Origin: Steinernema hermaphroditum
Taxonomy: Eukaryota > Nematoda > Chromadorea > Rhabditida > Steinernematidae
Length of the DNA: 64,000 nt
Reading direction: 5' to 3'
Assembly: GCA_030435675.1 (NCBI GenBank)
Contig: CM059621.1
Span: forward strand, 16,430,001-16,494,000
Below, in pieces: positions 11,620-24,219 of the stretch (the stretch's first letter is position 1; every line of letters begins with the position of its first letter). Made by a program: the position numbers and the translations under genes. The notes beneath the pieces are model-generated. The model saw only the letters and a list, made by a program, of their open reading frames with translations, was not told the DNA's origin and did no database searches.

Positions 11620-14600
11620 ATAATAAATCTTTCCAACGTCTCTCCAAGAAGATCTTCACCATTGGATATGAGAAGTCCTAATCAAAAATCCAATAACAAC
11701 GTATATTACCCTATTATCCAAGAGGGACATTCATCGTTCGTTTTTGTTTGTCTTGTTCCTGTGTTTCTAGTTTGAATTTCACCGTTTGGTCTTTCCTGAA
11801 CGAATTGAGAATTGAGATCCGGTGGTGTGAAACGGGAAGCGTTTCATACGTTGCGGATCAACGGTCTCATTAAGAGAAGAGGCACAAAAAGAAACCGTGA
11901 ATCCCGCATGGTATCCACTGAAAGGTCTCTTCGGCATTATTACGTTATACGAGCACTCCCAGAATCCATTGTACGCCGCGACGCAAGCTGCAGCGCCTGC
12001 GAATCAAGCACACAAGACTAACTTCTCAAGTACCTGTCGAACTCCAACTTTTCCACCTTTCCAACTGGGTCGCCAACTGTAGAGTCGAGACTTCCGCAAG
12101 CAAACAAAAATTGACAAAAAGCTCAAATCCGACAGCCAAATAAAGTAGAATGAAACATGGAGGCATGCCTCTGAAAGGTGTCATCAACAGCACATCTCCA
12201 AACAAATCGAGGGAGGGCCGTGTTCAAGACAAAATATATTGAAACGAAAACGACGAAAGGTCGACGTGACTCAACTTAGACGTCTCTGTGGAACGGAAAA
12301 GTTTCTGTGAAACGGAAATTCAAGAGCAATTCAGAAGGTTGATAACTTCAGCGCTGGTCAGTACAGCACTGATGTGGTCATTTTCATCCCTCAATAGCCT
12401 AGAACGAGACGCGAATAGTGAATTAACTTTTCACAAAATTATAGCTAAAATACGGTTACCGTATCAAATTCGCAAAAATTCCGAAAAAAACGCCAAAAAT
12501 GACCTGTTTCTGATATTTGGGACGACATTAGACTTAGAATAGGATAAGGGTGATCGCGGTGGGATCATCCTCACGGGTTTTTTACAGTTGATGATGGATC
12601 CGTGGACCACACGCGCAGCCGCAACTGGGCAACTACTGAGGTTGGCCCCAACCCAGCCGTCTTATGCCTACCCGTTGATAATTTAGCGTTTGCAATTTGC
12701 GAAAATCGAGTATTTGACCAAAACCTTTTTTCCTGGATGATTGTGATATGGTTTATGTCCCCAGCAATCATCGAATTTGTTATGGCCAAAATTCTCTAAA
12801 TATGCGAGGCAGAAGATAGTTTAATTAAAGTCTCAGTACACCCATGGCCGGACATGAACTTGGAGTCGGGTTCTCGATGCGTTTATCATACGAAATGACT
12901 GTAAAAATACTTACAACAAGCAGATGGCTATGTCACAGAACAGCCTTGATAAAATCATCAAGGGATTAACATGTTGCCTGATACTGTATGGAAAAATGCC
13001 AACTTTTACGATTTTTATGTCAACATCTTGCAGTGTCCACAACAAAAAACAAGGGCAATGGAGGGCACAATTAAGTGTACTTCAGATCCTCACTACAGAA
13101 GTGTGTACATATACCCATTTATTCACGCAAAAATTTACATTATATCTCGAAATTCCGTTCCCAAATCGCCGAAGCAACAATAGAGCAAAATTAAGATCAG
13201 AAGCTTGTTAAGAAAAGTCCGAAAGTGATGCATACCACGCTGAAAGTTAAAAAAATGCATACGTGGCTAAAAGTTGTAGACCAAGCACTATAGTCATGGG
13301 GAAACTTTGCAAGTCTTTGTACGCCACGGTTACGATTCCGCACTGTCACACAATCGTGTTCGACTTCCATCGACGGTGAAAGTTAGCTCTTTCTGGAAAG
13401 CGTACCTTCTTTCTTCCATGAGATACTTCTCTGCTCGTGGAAATGGTTTACCAAAAGACGTGACAAGAATACCCCAAACAGACTCGTGGAAGGCAATCCG
13501 CGGAAGGAATGTTATGAGCATGGGATCACGAGCTTGGTCAATATAAAGATATACCTTTGATGACATCCACGCCATTTGTACCTCTACGGTACCTACTAAC
13601 TCGCCGCCAAGACAACTCTCCGACCCCCAACGAGTGGGGGTGTCCCGTACCACTACCATATACCCAGACTAGAACGTTTCACGAAGGAAAGCCGCTTTTG
13701 AGACGGATTCTTCTGATGACTAACAGTCTATCATGGTTATAGAGGAATCTGACGTGCAAAAATCTGGTTCCGAATGTGATGACTAAGACGCGCTTTATTG
13801 GACTGATATGGCAGTGTTCACTTGAGAGTTCTGAAGGGAGTCTTCAAAGCAGCAAATCCAACAAATAGCAAAAATCGCCTACAGCGGAGAAGACCCACGC
13901 TAATTTAATGTGTAGTCCCCGTTAAGACGAAGAGCAAGTTTTAAAATCACATTTAAGATGTTGAAAACAAAAATTGATTTCACGATTTTACTTCATGAAT
14001 CAAAGGCATTATGCCTTACATGACACCGATTAATAGACAACAGAGGATATCACTTGTAGACGGCTTCATTCCTGGCGCGGGGTTGATGTCGAACCGGTCG
14101 TAGACGGTCCGCTTCAGGGGGCATCTGGGAATCGGCGAAACTGCGGAAACGGCGGTCGAACTTCTTCTTCTTGGGGCGTTTGAGGAGGCTTCTGCGTCAG
14201 AGGAGGCTTCTGAGCTCGCATCTGCCCCAATTCCCTCTGGAAGCCGGAACACTCACAACTGCCACAGGGTTTGCTGTCTGACCGATCAGACGCTCAGAGA
14301 ACGACCGGAGGGACCGACCGCTCGCCACCGCGACACGAGTGAATGAGCAAAAATTGATAGTGAAGCTTATAAGTAAATCCCCCTCATTCTGATAGATCCC
14401 TCTTAAGAAACAATAGATGGATCATTACATCAAAGCGGTTATGCTAGTGTAGTACGATGGTGGGGCTCCGGATTCGGACTCCGATGTCTCGTCCCGCGTC
14501 GAAGAAGGAAGTGAAGTAGTAACTACGGTGCAAAAATTAGTTTCGGAAATAACTATCCAGTAATTCAATACTCAATATCTGAGACACAAAGTTGCGTCCA

Positions 14601-15360
14601 ACATAACGCCAAAAATGCCATTGAAATTGACAAAAACATGAAGCCACTGAAGTCACCTTACCAATTTCCGATCCGAAATGCATTCTAAAAATGAACGTTC
14701 CATTTGAGCCAAGCAATGTTTCAATTTTCATTTTGACTGTTATGTTTCGGAAATATGTCACAAACAGAGTAATGTGTAATATAAACGTGTGGCTGACAAG
14801 CGAAATCTTGAGGCGTTAAATATCTGAAAAGCTGGGTTGTTGATTCGTTATATTCGATTCGACAACCACCCTGGAAGCTGCTTGACCAACAAGCAAAAAA
14901 AATCAGTGCCACAAAGATACACAAAGAGCGCCATCCCTTCCCAAATCTGAGATAATTGTGTTTTTGCGGCTCCATTTCGACGTCGAAAACAGAGACATAA
15001 ACACAATGAAAGCGGATTAGCTGAGCGGGACATAGCCGTATTCAGAAAACATCCGCCTAAAACATGAAAAAAAAATTAAATTTGTGCAACAGACGTCCAT
15101 CAGACACACTCTAGACAGCACATAGAAAAGCTTGCTTGAATAGTTTGAAAACGACTGGTTGAAAGGGTTTAGCTTCAAAAAATTACGCGCAGTTGAACAT
15201 ACCATTGCATTAAACTGCGTAATGGAGACACTCTCTCTGCGACAGGCCAGTCACTACCATTGAAATTTAACAATTTATTTATGAGTCAGTTCCTTCAGGA
15301 AAACGCCGCAATCATAAACGATTCCAATACTAATAACAACAGATAACGTTGATGAAATCG
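11620..15360. other. Gene-free, repeat-derived sequence
   Basis: No supported gene. Contents I can name: CAAAAAT copies, the second copy of the 5,835 repeat family (13,975-14,230), and a G+C-richer patch at 12,540-12,670. Short frames exist on both strands without splice support. Confidence 0.4.
13975..14235. repeat. Dispersed repeat family, copy 2
   Basis: Matches the 5,835 copy from ATCAAAGGC onward, including GTAGACGGCTTCATTCC-type sequence and TTGATGTCGAACCGGT. Copies are roughly 70-75% alike by eye. Confidence 0.55.
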
Positions 15361-15365
15361 AAAGT

Positions 15366-15592
15366 AAAAATTGGGCGAAACGATTCAAACGACCCGCGCG
15401 ACACTTAAGGCAACAGAACGGGTTGTCATGGAACATGTGGTGGAGACATATGGGAAAGTTCTTTGTTCCGCCGCTACGTACAGCTCCCGCGCGCGGGACT
15501 GTTTTTTGTGGCGCCCTAAGGTGTGACCGAAAGTGAGAGTGACATGGAAATTGAGATATTTAGCCGAGATTCCAAGCTTAGAATGGTGTACA
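15366..15592 (-). repeat. Dispersed repeat pair, copy 1 (with 20,236)
   Basis: About 215 bases differ from 20,240-20,455 by only a handful of substitutions. A minus-strand frame of about 60 codons (KLGISAKYLNFHVT and TLGRHKKQSRARELYVA) is kept open in both copies. The differences do not break the frame, but no start, splice or domain supports a gene. This is a recently duplicated repeat. Confidence 0.6.
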
Positions 15593-15599
15593 GGAAGCA

Positions 15600-17600
15600 T
15601 CTTTGTGGCTTATAAGGCTACAGACTTCTTCTACAAATTACAAAAATTGACAAGGTGCTTCAAGCACACGGTCCATGGTTATTCTGCGACCTCCTCATTG
15701 CAAAATTAAATAGTATGACATGTTATTATTGATTTTGGCAGATAACGGATAACGGAGGATAATTACTGACACTCAAAAATTATATAAGTAAGAAAGTTTC
15801 AAATCCATCGAAGCAAAAATAGCGCGACAAATTGCTGTTTTCTTTGCATAACTCCAAGCAACACTATAACATAGCCTGATGATATAATTTCATCGGAGTG
15901 GCAGGCAAAAAGCGACAGCGAAAAAAATTTCCTAAACTTATCACCGAAGGAATGAAGAACATTGCCTCCGCGTCGCTTCCTGAATTGTTCTATGTACACA
16001 AAAGTTTACGATGCGTGCAACATGAATCATATACCACATACCGCCCTCATCACGACCAATCACTTCTCCGGAAATGCGATCTTGAATGTTACTGCCAAGC
16101 ACACATCGACGATAAAGTGGAATTCCCCTTTGGCAAATAGCTTAACTGGTAAGTGACTCATATCTATTGGATTGGATTGTGAACCGAAATTCATTTTTCA
16201 TATTCAAATTCAGTTTCGAAATTCATAGTGTTTAGACCTGATTGGTAAAAAGGATTGGTGAATTGCAGCGCTGAGATCAATCTCACCACCCTGTACTATT
16301 GCTTTTATTGAAAATTTTATCAAGGTGGGTATGTCCTTGTGCATCCCTGAGTTTTTGTAATTTTGCATGAGTTCCCAAGAATATAATATGTAAGGTAGGC
16401 GATTTGGCGAGCATGTGATTGGTGAATGCCAACCCACCGATAACACCGTCCGCAGTGTTTCAATTGCTCCAATTCACAAAATCACGGCGCGGAAAAACAA
16501 AAAGATGAGCGAAGATCAGGCAACAGTTCCACGAAAAATAAATCCGCGAACGAAGTATTACGATATCAGCGAAGTAGTCAAGCGAGAGAGAGGACAAAAA
16601 TTTTTTAAGCTGAATACGGGACTCGCTTCACAACAAAATGAGTCGCTGAGTTGACGATACGATTGGACCTGAACTGTGTTCTAGAAAGGTTTGCACGAGT
16701 ATGACAACACAGCAATGCTTCTTGAAGCTGATTTGAGTGCTGGCAAAATATTTTAAAGTCCTTATTTGTTTTTGAGTTTGATAGACACATAATTATAGAG
16801 ACAGACAAATAATTGCGTGTCCTTCATGCCTAAAAACAAATAAAGACATTAAGGATTCTTTTTTTGAAGTCTGATACGTATCTACAAAAAGTCCAAGGGA
16901 TACAGCCGAGCGTCACAAAAATTAAATTGCTAGAATGAAAGTCACACACAGGCGCGATGTCAGCTCACTCTGTAAATGTCTCAAACTTCCAAACGGCCAA
17001 ACACCTCTTACTTCAGTACAGAGGTAGCTTTCGAAGAGTCTCACAAAGATCAGCACAAAAATACACAAAATATAAGCAAAAATTTTACGATTTACAATTT
17101 TATTTCACGAATCAAAGGCGTTACACCTTGCATGACACCGAAAATACGGACGCAAAAATGCCGAATCATTGGATGCAGTCGACATTAACAAAAATCGCCA
17201 AACAATTTTGAACGCTTCACGAATTTGCGTGCCATCCTGTCAAAACAAAAAAAAAGTAGTCTTGTCATGTAGCGTTGGATATGTCTATATTTTAAGATTC
17301 AGACAAGGAACTTTTAGGAACTTTTAGTTCGAACACCCGACAACTCTAGTTCTGGAGGTAAGTGAAAAGTCTCGTCTCGCCCAGCCTGATGCGAAAGCCG
17401 ATAGGAAAGCCGTGCTCGGCCCAACAAAAATGCTATCTAAAAATAAAGGGCTTTGCACCCGTCGTACGCTGGCACAACACCACATATACGCCCTTCTATG
17501 TACAATTTCCAAACGTTCTGTAAAATAAACACAATGGGATGTTCACTTCTGAGCACCAGCAACTTGAGTTTCAGCAAAAAATGAGATCTTAAATGTTATT
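15600..17600. other. Gene-free stretch
   Basis: Contains CAAAAAT copies, the partner of the 2,276 repeat (16,815-16,880) and the edge-only copy of the 5,835 family (17,090-17,165). No supported gene. Confidence 0.4.
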
Positions 17601-17749
17601 TCGAAGTGCACAGTGATGACAAACGTCCGAACTAAACCTGTAAGATGAGAAAACAGCTTATAAAAAAATAAAAAAATGAATCATTAGCGTATTTTACTGG
17701 AGTGCGTTTGTTTCTGAAGCCACATTGAGACAACGCCAAAAATAAGAGC

Positions 17750-18190
17750 ACTATAAGTTGGTTTTCAACATTGTTTGTCAAAAGCTTCAGCGTGTCAAAA
17801 CAATATACAGCAGGTGAACAAAAATTTAAAAAGTTGACCTGGTAGATACTCGTATACACACATAAAGTGACACGTAGAATGCTGCTTCATGAAGCACCAG
17901 ATGAAGACAGATTTCAAGATAGATACACAAGACACGCAGATCGATGCTCACAAATCACGTAATCACATTATGTAAAGCCGACACGGCTCGTCCCACGCGC
18001 GTCAAGCGCTCACAAAACGGCTCTCGAGAGTGCACGCGATGTTCGTCGCCGCGAGAACAAAAGGAAACGAAGGGAAACGACTCCGAGTGGCGACCGGTTT
18101 TTGAAAGCGACGAATCCGCTTAGCAACGATCTCTTTGACTTTAGGAGCAAAGAGACTGAAAAGGGAGAAGTTCGCCTCACTGGACCTCAC
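17750..18190. repeat. Near-identical dispersed repeat, copy 1 (with 24,220)
   Basis: From about 17,938 (GATCGATGCTCACAAATCAC) to about 18,110 the sequence matches 24,410-24,580 base for base by eye, then with a few differences to 18,180. The left part (17,750-17,930) matches more loosely. The right part is G+C-richer than the left. The identity implies a recent copy or gene conversion. No protein domain was recognised. Confidence 0.65.
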
Positions 18191-18605
18191 TTCTAATCCA
18201 TCGACTTCTTGTGTCCTTAAAATAACAAACTGTGATGTTTATAGTGAATCTGGAGACATTAATATCGGGATTTGTCCACTTATTTTATTGAAATAATATC
18301 ATGAAGATCGACAAAAAATTGAACAGTATCATTCCTCGATCAGAAGAGGTAGAAATAGTTTCAAAAATGGAATTAGCCGAAAAGTCAACTGAGATATGAG
18401 AGACACGTGGCATGCACGGATAACAACAGCGCTGATCGAATTGGCTTTCCGATGAGAATGGGCAAATCGTACTTTCTCACGACAGTATCAGAAAAATCGC
18501 GGTATATGAAATCCCATTGAAAGATGTCATGGATTTCCGCAAGTACATAACGAATATAGAAAAAACGCGCGCGTGCCCTCAAAGGTAGAATGACTGGTAA
18601 TCCAT

Positions 18606-18662
18606 AAGGCTTTTCCTAATGAGACATTCGTTTCTGTAGAATGTCTCATTAGGAAAAGCCTT
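18606..18662. other. Perfect 24-bp hairpin
   Basis: AAGGCTTTTCCTAATGAGAC plus ATTC, a 9-base loop (GTTTCTGTA), then the exact reverse complement. There are no mismatches over 24 pairs. The short loop and perfect stem are less like a typical animal miRNA precursor and more like a fold-back end or a young hairpin RNA. It stands alone without flanking inverted repeats. Confidence 0.6.
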
Positions 18663-19049
18663 CGAGGCAGGTCGCCCGCTATGGTTATGAGTCTAGAAGC
18701 TAGTTCGAAGTTACGTTTGGCTTGTGACTGGTCGACTGAACTCCAGAAATGGTTCGTGATTGTCGATGGGCTGTCCATTCATGGCCATCCGTGAATGAAA
18801 ATGAAGAAAAGAATAGAAGTTGGTGCCGTCACGATCACCCTGTCCATGTTTTCCCCATGGGGGGTTGATGGATTGGGATACCGTAGCCATGGAAAGAGCC
18901 AGACATACTGTATAATCACTGAGCACAAAAATATGGATAGGATGTATTCGAAAGAACTTGACGAGAGAGAATCCTATCCTGCATAGCATCTCCACACATT
19001 TCCGTAAGAGTCTGCTTGTAATGACGAAGAAAACAGTCATAAAAGCCAT

Positions 19050-19480
19050 CTGAGTCACGCATCCGTCTGCTTAGACGCTATTCCAAATATACACTCACAT
19101 CCGTTGGTGTGCACTAATGTTTGCTTCGAGCGATCTCCGATCGCTGGAATTAAAAGATGCAAAAATGCATAAGGTAGCATGACTAATGTCGCAGTGGATC
19201 GCCAATGGGGCAAGTTGTCAAGGTGATCCTTGAGGAAGTCCTCAGATGACAGACAAATCTTTCCGACAGACAAGCCTTCATGATGTGAGGAACGATAGAA
19301 TCAGGCCAATTTCCAAGTAGGGCGAAGTGTCGATGTGATCCTCGGATGATTGGCCGCAGTAATACAAGGATAGGTGCTAAAACGTCACCATTCTCGAAGC
19401 GTACTTGACGAAGGCCCTGTTGAAATCGTCGGCCATAACACACTCCCAGTTTACACAAAAGAATAGCATCAAATAGCATC
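19050..19480 (-). pseudogene. Scrambled fragment of the F-box-like family
   Basis: On the minus strand NWPDSIVPHIMKACLSERF is recognisable and matches the intact gene at 49,679. The parts are out of order: a diverged copy of the segment coding for the CGQSSEDFLKDHIDN region lies upstream, and SSEDFLKDHLDNLPHWR then recurs directly after CLSERF. There is no start, and frames shift. This is a rearranged dead copy. Confidence 0.7.
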
Positions 19481-19489
19481 CCAACTTCA

Positions 19490-20235
19490 CCAACAACTGA
19501 GATTCCCTCCTACACAGTAACTGCAAAAATTTTAAACGTTGATCTCATTTTCCTGGTCCTGGAAGAACGTGCCACCAACGTGCAGTTCCAGCAATGATTA
19601 CTGTACTTCGCTACTGAAACGTCTTGGTCACAGCGACCAATTGTTCCACTTTGTTGGATGTATACTACTTACAGTTTTCTTTTTATGTCTATGAATAGCT
19701 CAAGTATAATATTGAAATATTGACCCATACATTTCAAAATCATACAACTTAAACAACATCTGAGAGTGACGCTGAAAGCAGCCTCGCCCAAGTCACAAAA
19801 ATATAACTGTAGAATTATATGATCATTTTATTCCGCGCTTAAAAAGGGGAAAAACTCATTTGACATGTCAGCGAATAGTGTAGATTCACAGAAAAGACTG
19901 CAAAAGCCGAACACGCATGCATCATCTTGGCGATGCGGTCAGCAGGATGAAGCGTTTCATATCACGAAAGCTCTTTTAAGATCATTCAAGCTACAAAGAA
20001 AGCAGATCGAAACGACCTTATACGATGGTTATGGAGATAGAAGTCAGAGAAGTCGTAAAAGACTTAGAGCCTAGTCCCTTTTTAAATAACTACCATGATT
20101 ACCATCGGTAAACTCTACTTCTTATCAGCGTCGGGAAAGCTACATCTTACAATTAAATCAGTACTCTTCTCTTAAAATCGAATTCACAAATTTCGGCAAA
20201 ATAATGCCTAGGATCACTTTAAGTAAAAAAAAAAA
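19490..20235. other. Gene-free stretch
   Basis: A frame at 19,865-20,074 (+) of 69 codons has no support. Otherwise nothing is recognisable apart from CAAAAAT copies. Confidence 0.35.
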
Positions 20236-20465
20236 GTAAAAATTGGGAGAAACGATTCAAACGACCCGCGCGCCACTTAAAGCAACAGAACGGGTTGTCA
20301 TGGAACATGTGGTGGAGACATATGGGAGAGTTCTTTGTTCCGCCGCTACGTACAGCTCCCGCGCGCGGGACTGTTTTTTGTGGCGCCCTAAGGTGTGACC
20401 GAAAGTGAAAGTGACATGGAAATTGAGATGTTTAGCCGAGATTCCAAGCTTAGAAGAGCGGACAA
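20236..20465 (-). repeat. Dispersed repeat pair, copy 2
   Basis: Partner of 15,366-15,592, about 95% identical by eye, both starting at AAAAATTGGG and sharing ACGATTCAAACGACCCGCGC. Confidence 0.6.
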
Positions 20466-21171
20466 GAAACCTCTTTGTGGCTTCTGAGGGGCTTCTAAAT
20501 CCTACGACCTGCTTATGCATCAACGGCAGTTAAATATCGCGCATATGTTCTATTCTGTAGGATTCGAAGACCCTGAGAATCTGTTAAGCGAACTGACCTA
20601 CATTGCACAAAAACAAGATGGAGTGTTCTTGATGGTCCCCGGCAACCTCATCGATTTCACTGTTCTACGAGTTGTTTTTCCTACCTTCTTTGCCGCAGAA
20701 AATGCCGCAAAAAGGATGGACACGACAACAGCAGCTTGAAATGGATGCTGCTTTGATTCGCCATCATAATCCTGCCGATATATTCACGTTCAACCGTCCA
20801 ACATGTGTTATTGACAGCTGTATTGACTTTCCACACCTATTCTGACATACTTATACGTATATTAGCGAGCAGTCCGCCTTTTTGGCTTGTTTGGACAAAA
20901 AAGACCCTTATGCAGTCAGTTCTCGGTGCTTTTATCGCCCACTGATGAATTGCGGGCTCGTTCACAACATTGCCGGACGCGGCGGGCGGCTCGAAAAGTG
21001 GACTGCTGACGACCAGGGGCGGTGGCAGGCGTTATGAACAGGAAAAGCTGCAAAATAGACGGCATTTCCCGGAGCTTCCAAAAGCAGTGTTCGATCTAGT
21101 AGCTTCTATTTCGGCTCGACACGACGCTCTCCAAAGGCGTTGGCAGTTCCAAACAGCGACCGCCAAAATTC

Positions 21172-21665
21172 CTATCATTGATCTTGCTGGTTATGAGGTA
21201 CAGAGAGCTTCAGCTGGCAGCGTTTCTGGATGAGCTGGTCGATTAGCTTGCTGCTGTTCCACGGAGATCTGAAAGAAGCAAAGATGAGTCGTGAATGGGA
21301 AGCTTCGCAACTTACCATTGACTGAAGACACTCACGTCGATCAGTTCACTCTCCACAAGGTAAATTGCTCGCGCAATTTCTGGCGCGGTGGCCGAAAACA
21401 CGCGCCAAACATGGATACAAAGCAAAAACTGACACAACGGTAAAAAAAAACGGGAATGGAAGTACATTTGTTTGTTCCTGTTTGCACTGTATTTCCTTTC
21501 GCGAATAGATCAATATCCCGCCGCGGTAAGCTAGGAAGCTTCCCATTCACAACTCAGCTCCTTTCAGAGCTCCGTGGAACAACAGCAAGCTAATCGACCA
21601 GCTCATCCAGAAACGTTGCCAGCTGAAGCTCCCCGTGCTCCATAACCAGCAAGATCAAGCATAGA
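21172..21665. repeat. Long imperfect inverted repeat
   Basis: The arm at 21,172-21,315 contains GATCTTGCTGGTTATG and GGATGAGCTGGTCGATTAGC. It is found in reverse complement at about 21,530-21,665, separated by about 215 bases. Both arms share GGAAGCTTC at their inner edge. Arm identity is about 85-90% by eye. The rest of 20,520-22,200 holds only short unsupported frames. Confidence 0.65.
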
Positions 21666-22239
21666 TGTCCACCAAAATGGACTACCAAGCGGACAGAATA
21701 CAGAGATGAATGCTGGCGAAAGAAGATGAAACTGTTCATCGTTCATGGACAAGGGTTGCGCACGTTTACACGCCATGAGCCGAATTTGCACCGCAAAAAA
21801 AAGCATTCAGCGCAAAACGACCGTAGTCAAATCGCTCCAGGGAGCGAACGTGCTCCTCCTGTCGCGAATTCTTACCACCAACTTGTCGCTGCGGAACAAT
21901 TGCCCGCCAATCGCTTTTGAGGTTTTTGAAACCGACTGTACTCATTGGACAATAGGATCATTGGACTTTCGGTAAGCCGGCGCGCATCACTTTGTGACAA
22001 AAAGCTCCCGATGAATAGTGGCTAGCTGGCTGAAGCCAGCACCAATCGCTTTCTTGAACGATGCGCGAAGAGCAAAAAGTGCGCACAAGCTCCGTTTGAT
22101 GACAATAACTCTTGGAAAAACAAAACGTCCAATTTTGTTTCGGTTCCTTTTTTCGCGTTGGTTAAACCCGTCGTACCGCGTACACTATTGTTGCATATAC
22201 TGCTGATTTGGTTTTGTAGCTAATGGATGTTTTTTTCAG

Positions 22240-23720
22240 GAACCCTTAAAACGGCACTACGATGCTTACTCGCGTCGTTCTCGTGTCGAATCGGTTAATA
22301 CGACTCCAGGCAGTCTGCAGTCCAGACAGTCTGGCTTGCAGCCGTCACCTCGAAGCCGCAGCGCGTCATTCAGTTGTGAGTGTCAGCTTTGAGGCGGTCA
22401 GTTGATAACGCTGCTTGGCGCCTCGCATGTGCGGGCCTATTGCGAAAAAGCGCACCGAAAGTGACGGTAAGTCGGTACGAAGGGCGGCTAGCCGTTACAG
22501 TTTTTACCATTTCAGAAACCGAGAAATGTTACGATGAAGACTTAGACGACTTGGATGTGGATCACCTGATCCATCGCCTATTGAATGCAGGCTCGCCGAA
22601 AACTTGCCTCACTAAAGTGGTGAAGAGGGGCGAGTTAGTACAGCTGTGCCAGACGGTGTGCGGGGTGTTCAAGTCACAAAGTGTAATGTTAGATCTTGAG
22701 CCGCCTGTGAAAATTTGTGGCGATATTCATGGTCAATATGGAGGTAGCTCATTGTGTCTTTGCTCTTTCCATAAATATGCGTCGTTTAGACCTTCTTCGC
22801 ATTTTCGACCGCTGTGGCTTTCCACCAACGACGAACTACCTCTTCTTGGGCAATTACGTCGATCGAGGTCGGCACTCACTGGAGACTATCTGCTTGTTGT
22901 TTGCGTACAAAGTCAGGTACCCGGGAAATTTCTTCTTGCTGCGCGGAAACCATGAAATCGCCAGCGTCAATAAAAAATTCGGGTTCTACAATGAAGTTTT
23001 GGAGCGTTACCAGAGCGTCCAGCTCTTTAACGCGTTCCAGGACGCCTTCAGGATGATGCCCTTAACTGCTCTCATTACTTCAAGGATTCTTTGCATGCAT
23101 GGAGGTTTGTCGCAGAAGATCAACTCCCTCAAAGACCTCCGGCGGATCAAAAGACCGGTATATGTTCGCGCGAATGAAGAAAAAAAAGATGAAAAGGGTA
23201 ACCAAATACCGACCATAGAGCATGACTTGCTCTGGTGAGTAGTCGTTTGGACTGTCTTGTGCTCATTGATGATTTAAAGGTCCAATCCCGATGGTAGGAA
23301 AGGATGGCGCCGAAACAAGAAAGGTGACGTTTTCTTCGGAAGCGATGTCGTTGATGAGTATGCAAAGAAACTAAACATCGATTTGATCGTCACATCTGGT
23401 CAGGCTGACGTACGCCTGTTGCACTTCCTGAGACAATAACAGCTTTATTTAATGATTTCAGTGCGGATACAAACTTTTTCCTGGTGAAAAGCTGATCACT
23501 ATCTTCTCGGCTCCAAACTACCAAGGTCGGTTTCCGCCTACTCGCCTGCATCACTCTACTTTTCCCACTTTCAGGACATAACTACAACGCAGCGGGTGTA
23601 CTGGATGTGAACGAGAAACTCGAATGTTCTCTTCACATATTCCGTCGTATGGCATGCCCTGTAAAACGTGGTCCCGATGGAAAGCAGGAAGAGGAGCTTA
23701 TAAAGTATGCTGATAAATAA
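22240..23720 (+). CDS. PP1-like phosphatase, probably inactive
   Basis: This is a PP1-type Ser/Thr phosphatase catalytic domain in at least four exons. I read GDIHGQYG at 22,719, then a 46-base intron (22,744-22,789), [35 protein letters not shown], then exons from about 23,280 and 23,461 with IVTSGQ and [11 protein letters not shown], ending LIKYADK at 23,720. In PP1 the metal centre uses Asp64, His66, Asp92, Asn124, His173 and His248. Here GDIH, RGNHE and MHGG are intact, but GDYVDRG has become GNYVDRG (Asp92 to Asn) and RAHQ has become TSGQ (His248 lost). Loss of two ligands argues for a pseudophosphatase, perhaps a binding decoy or regulator. The first exon is uncertain: a Ser/Arg-rich stretch from about 22,240 ([15 protein letters not shown]) may be an N-terminal extension, and no start ATG is fixed. 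C. elegans has several diverged PP1-like genes, often male germline-enriched. Confidence 0.85.
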
Positions 23721-24160
23721 GCCTGTATTCTGTTTCACTCCTTCACTGCGTCAAGTGCTCACCCACAAACGATCGGAAAGTAATTCTTTGTGGACGGAAC
23801 TATTCCAGAACGAAAACAAATTTTTTTTGCTCCATCGCCTTAAGCAATCACTCGTCTCATCCCACTTTTGTACGCTTATCAATGGCATTGAAATCAGGAC
23901 TGAGCGTCGGTCTCACGTCTCGGGATTTTGAGGTGTCATCTGTTCTCGGTCTAGCATGGAGCTTGAAAATCGAGACCAGGGCTTTTCTCTGGATTCAAAT
24001 TCGGCGTTTAAGGGATCGAAATGTAAGCTGCGCACCAGTGAAGAACAGTGTGCTATTGTGATTGCGTTGTTTAGTATAGATCTAGATGATTACTCTAGAT
24101 GAACATTGAATCATATCTATAGTTTACTGCAGCAAAGAGCATTCTGAAACCATCCCGTTC
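23721..24160. other. Downstream of the phosphatase, no gene seen
   Basis: Short frames only; nothing recognised. Confidence 0.35.
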
Positions 24161-24219
24161 AAATGTTAGGAGACATGCCTAAACCATACGATGCTCTGAA
24201 TAAATCGCATTATTAAGCA

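Larger units (their letters stand above)
770..20300 (+). repeat. Strand-biased CAAAAAT heptamer field
   Basis: The plus strand carries the heptamer CAAAAAT about 60-70 times by eye, on average every 300 bases. Examples are near 771, 820, 1599, 1889, 2046, 2058, 2607, 5166, 5331, 7177, 7944, 8584, 9906, 9972, 10168, 10903, 11299, 11558, 12493, 13967, 14610, 17734, 17818 and 19523. Its reverse complement ATTTTTG is seen only about three times in the same span (near 7303, 7537, 11246). Many copies read CGCCAAAAATRA. The density drops sharply where genes start: about 15 copies in the remaining 43 kb. Several copies are conserved between paired repeats. The function is unknown; it may be a repeat-borne motif or a regulatory element. 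Confidence 0.7.

Noticed and set aside
770..20300. Standard C. elegans-type piRNA promoters (CTGTTTCA)
   Set aside because: The Ruby core motif is not repeated here; only CAAAAAT is, so the piRNA reading stays a hypothesis.
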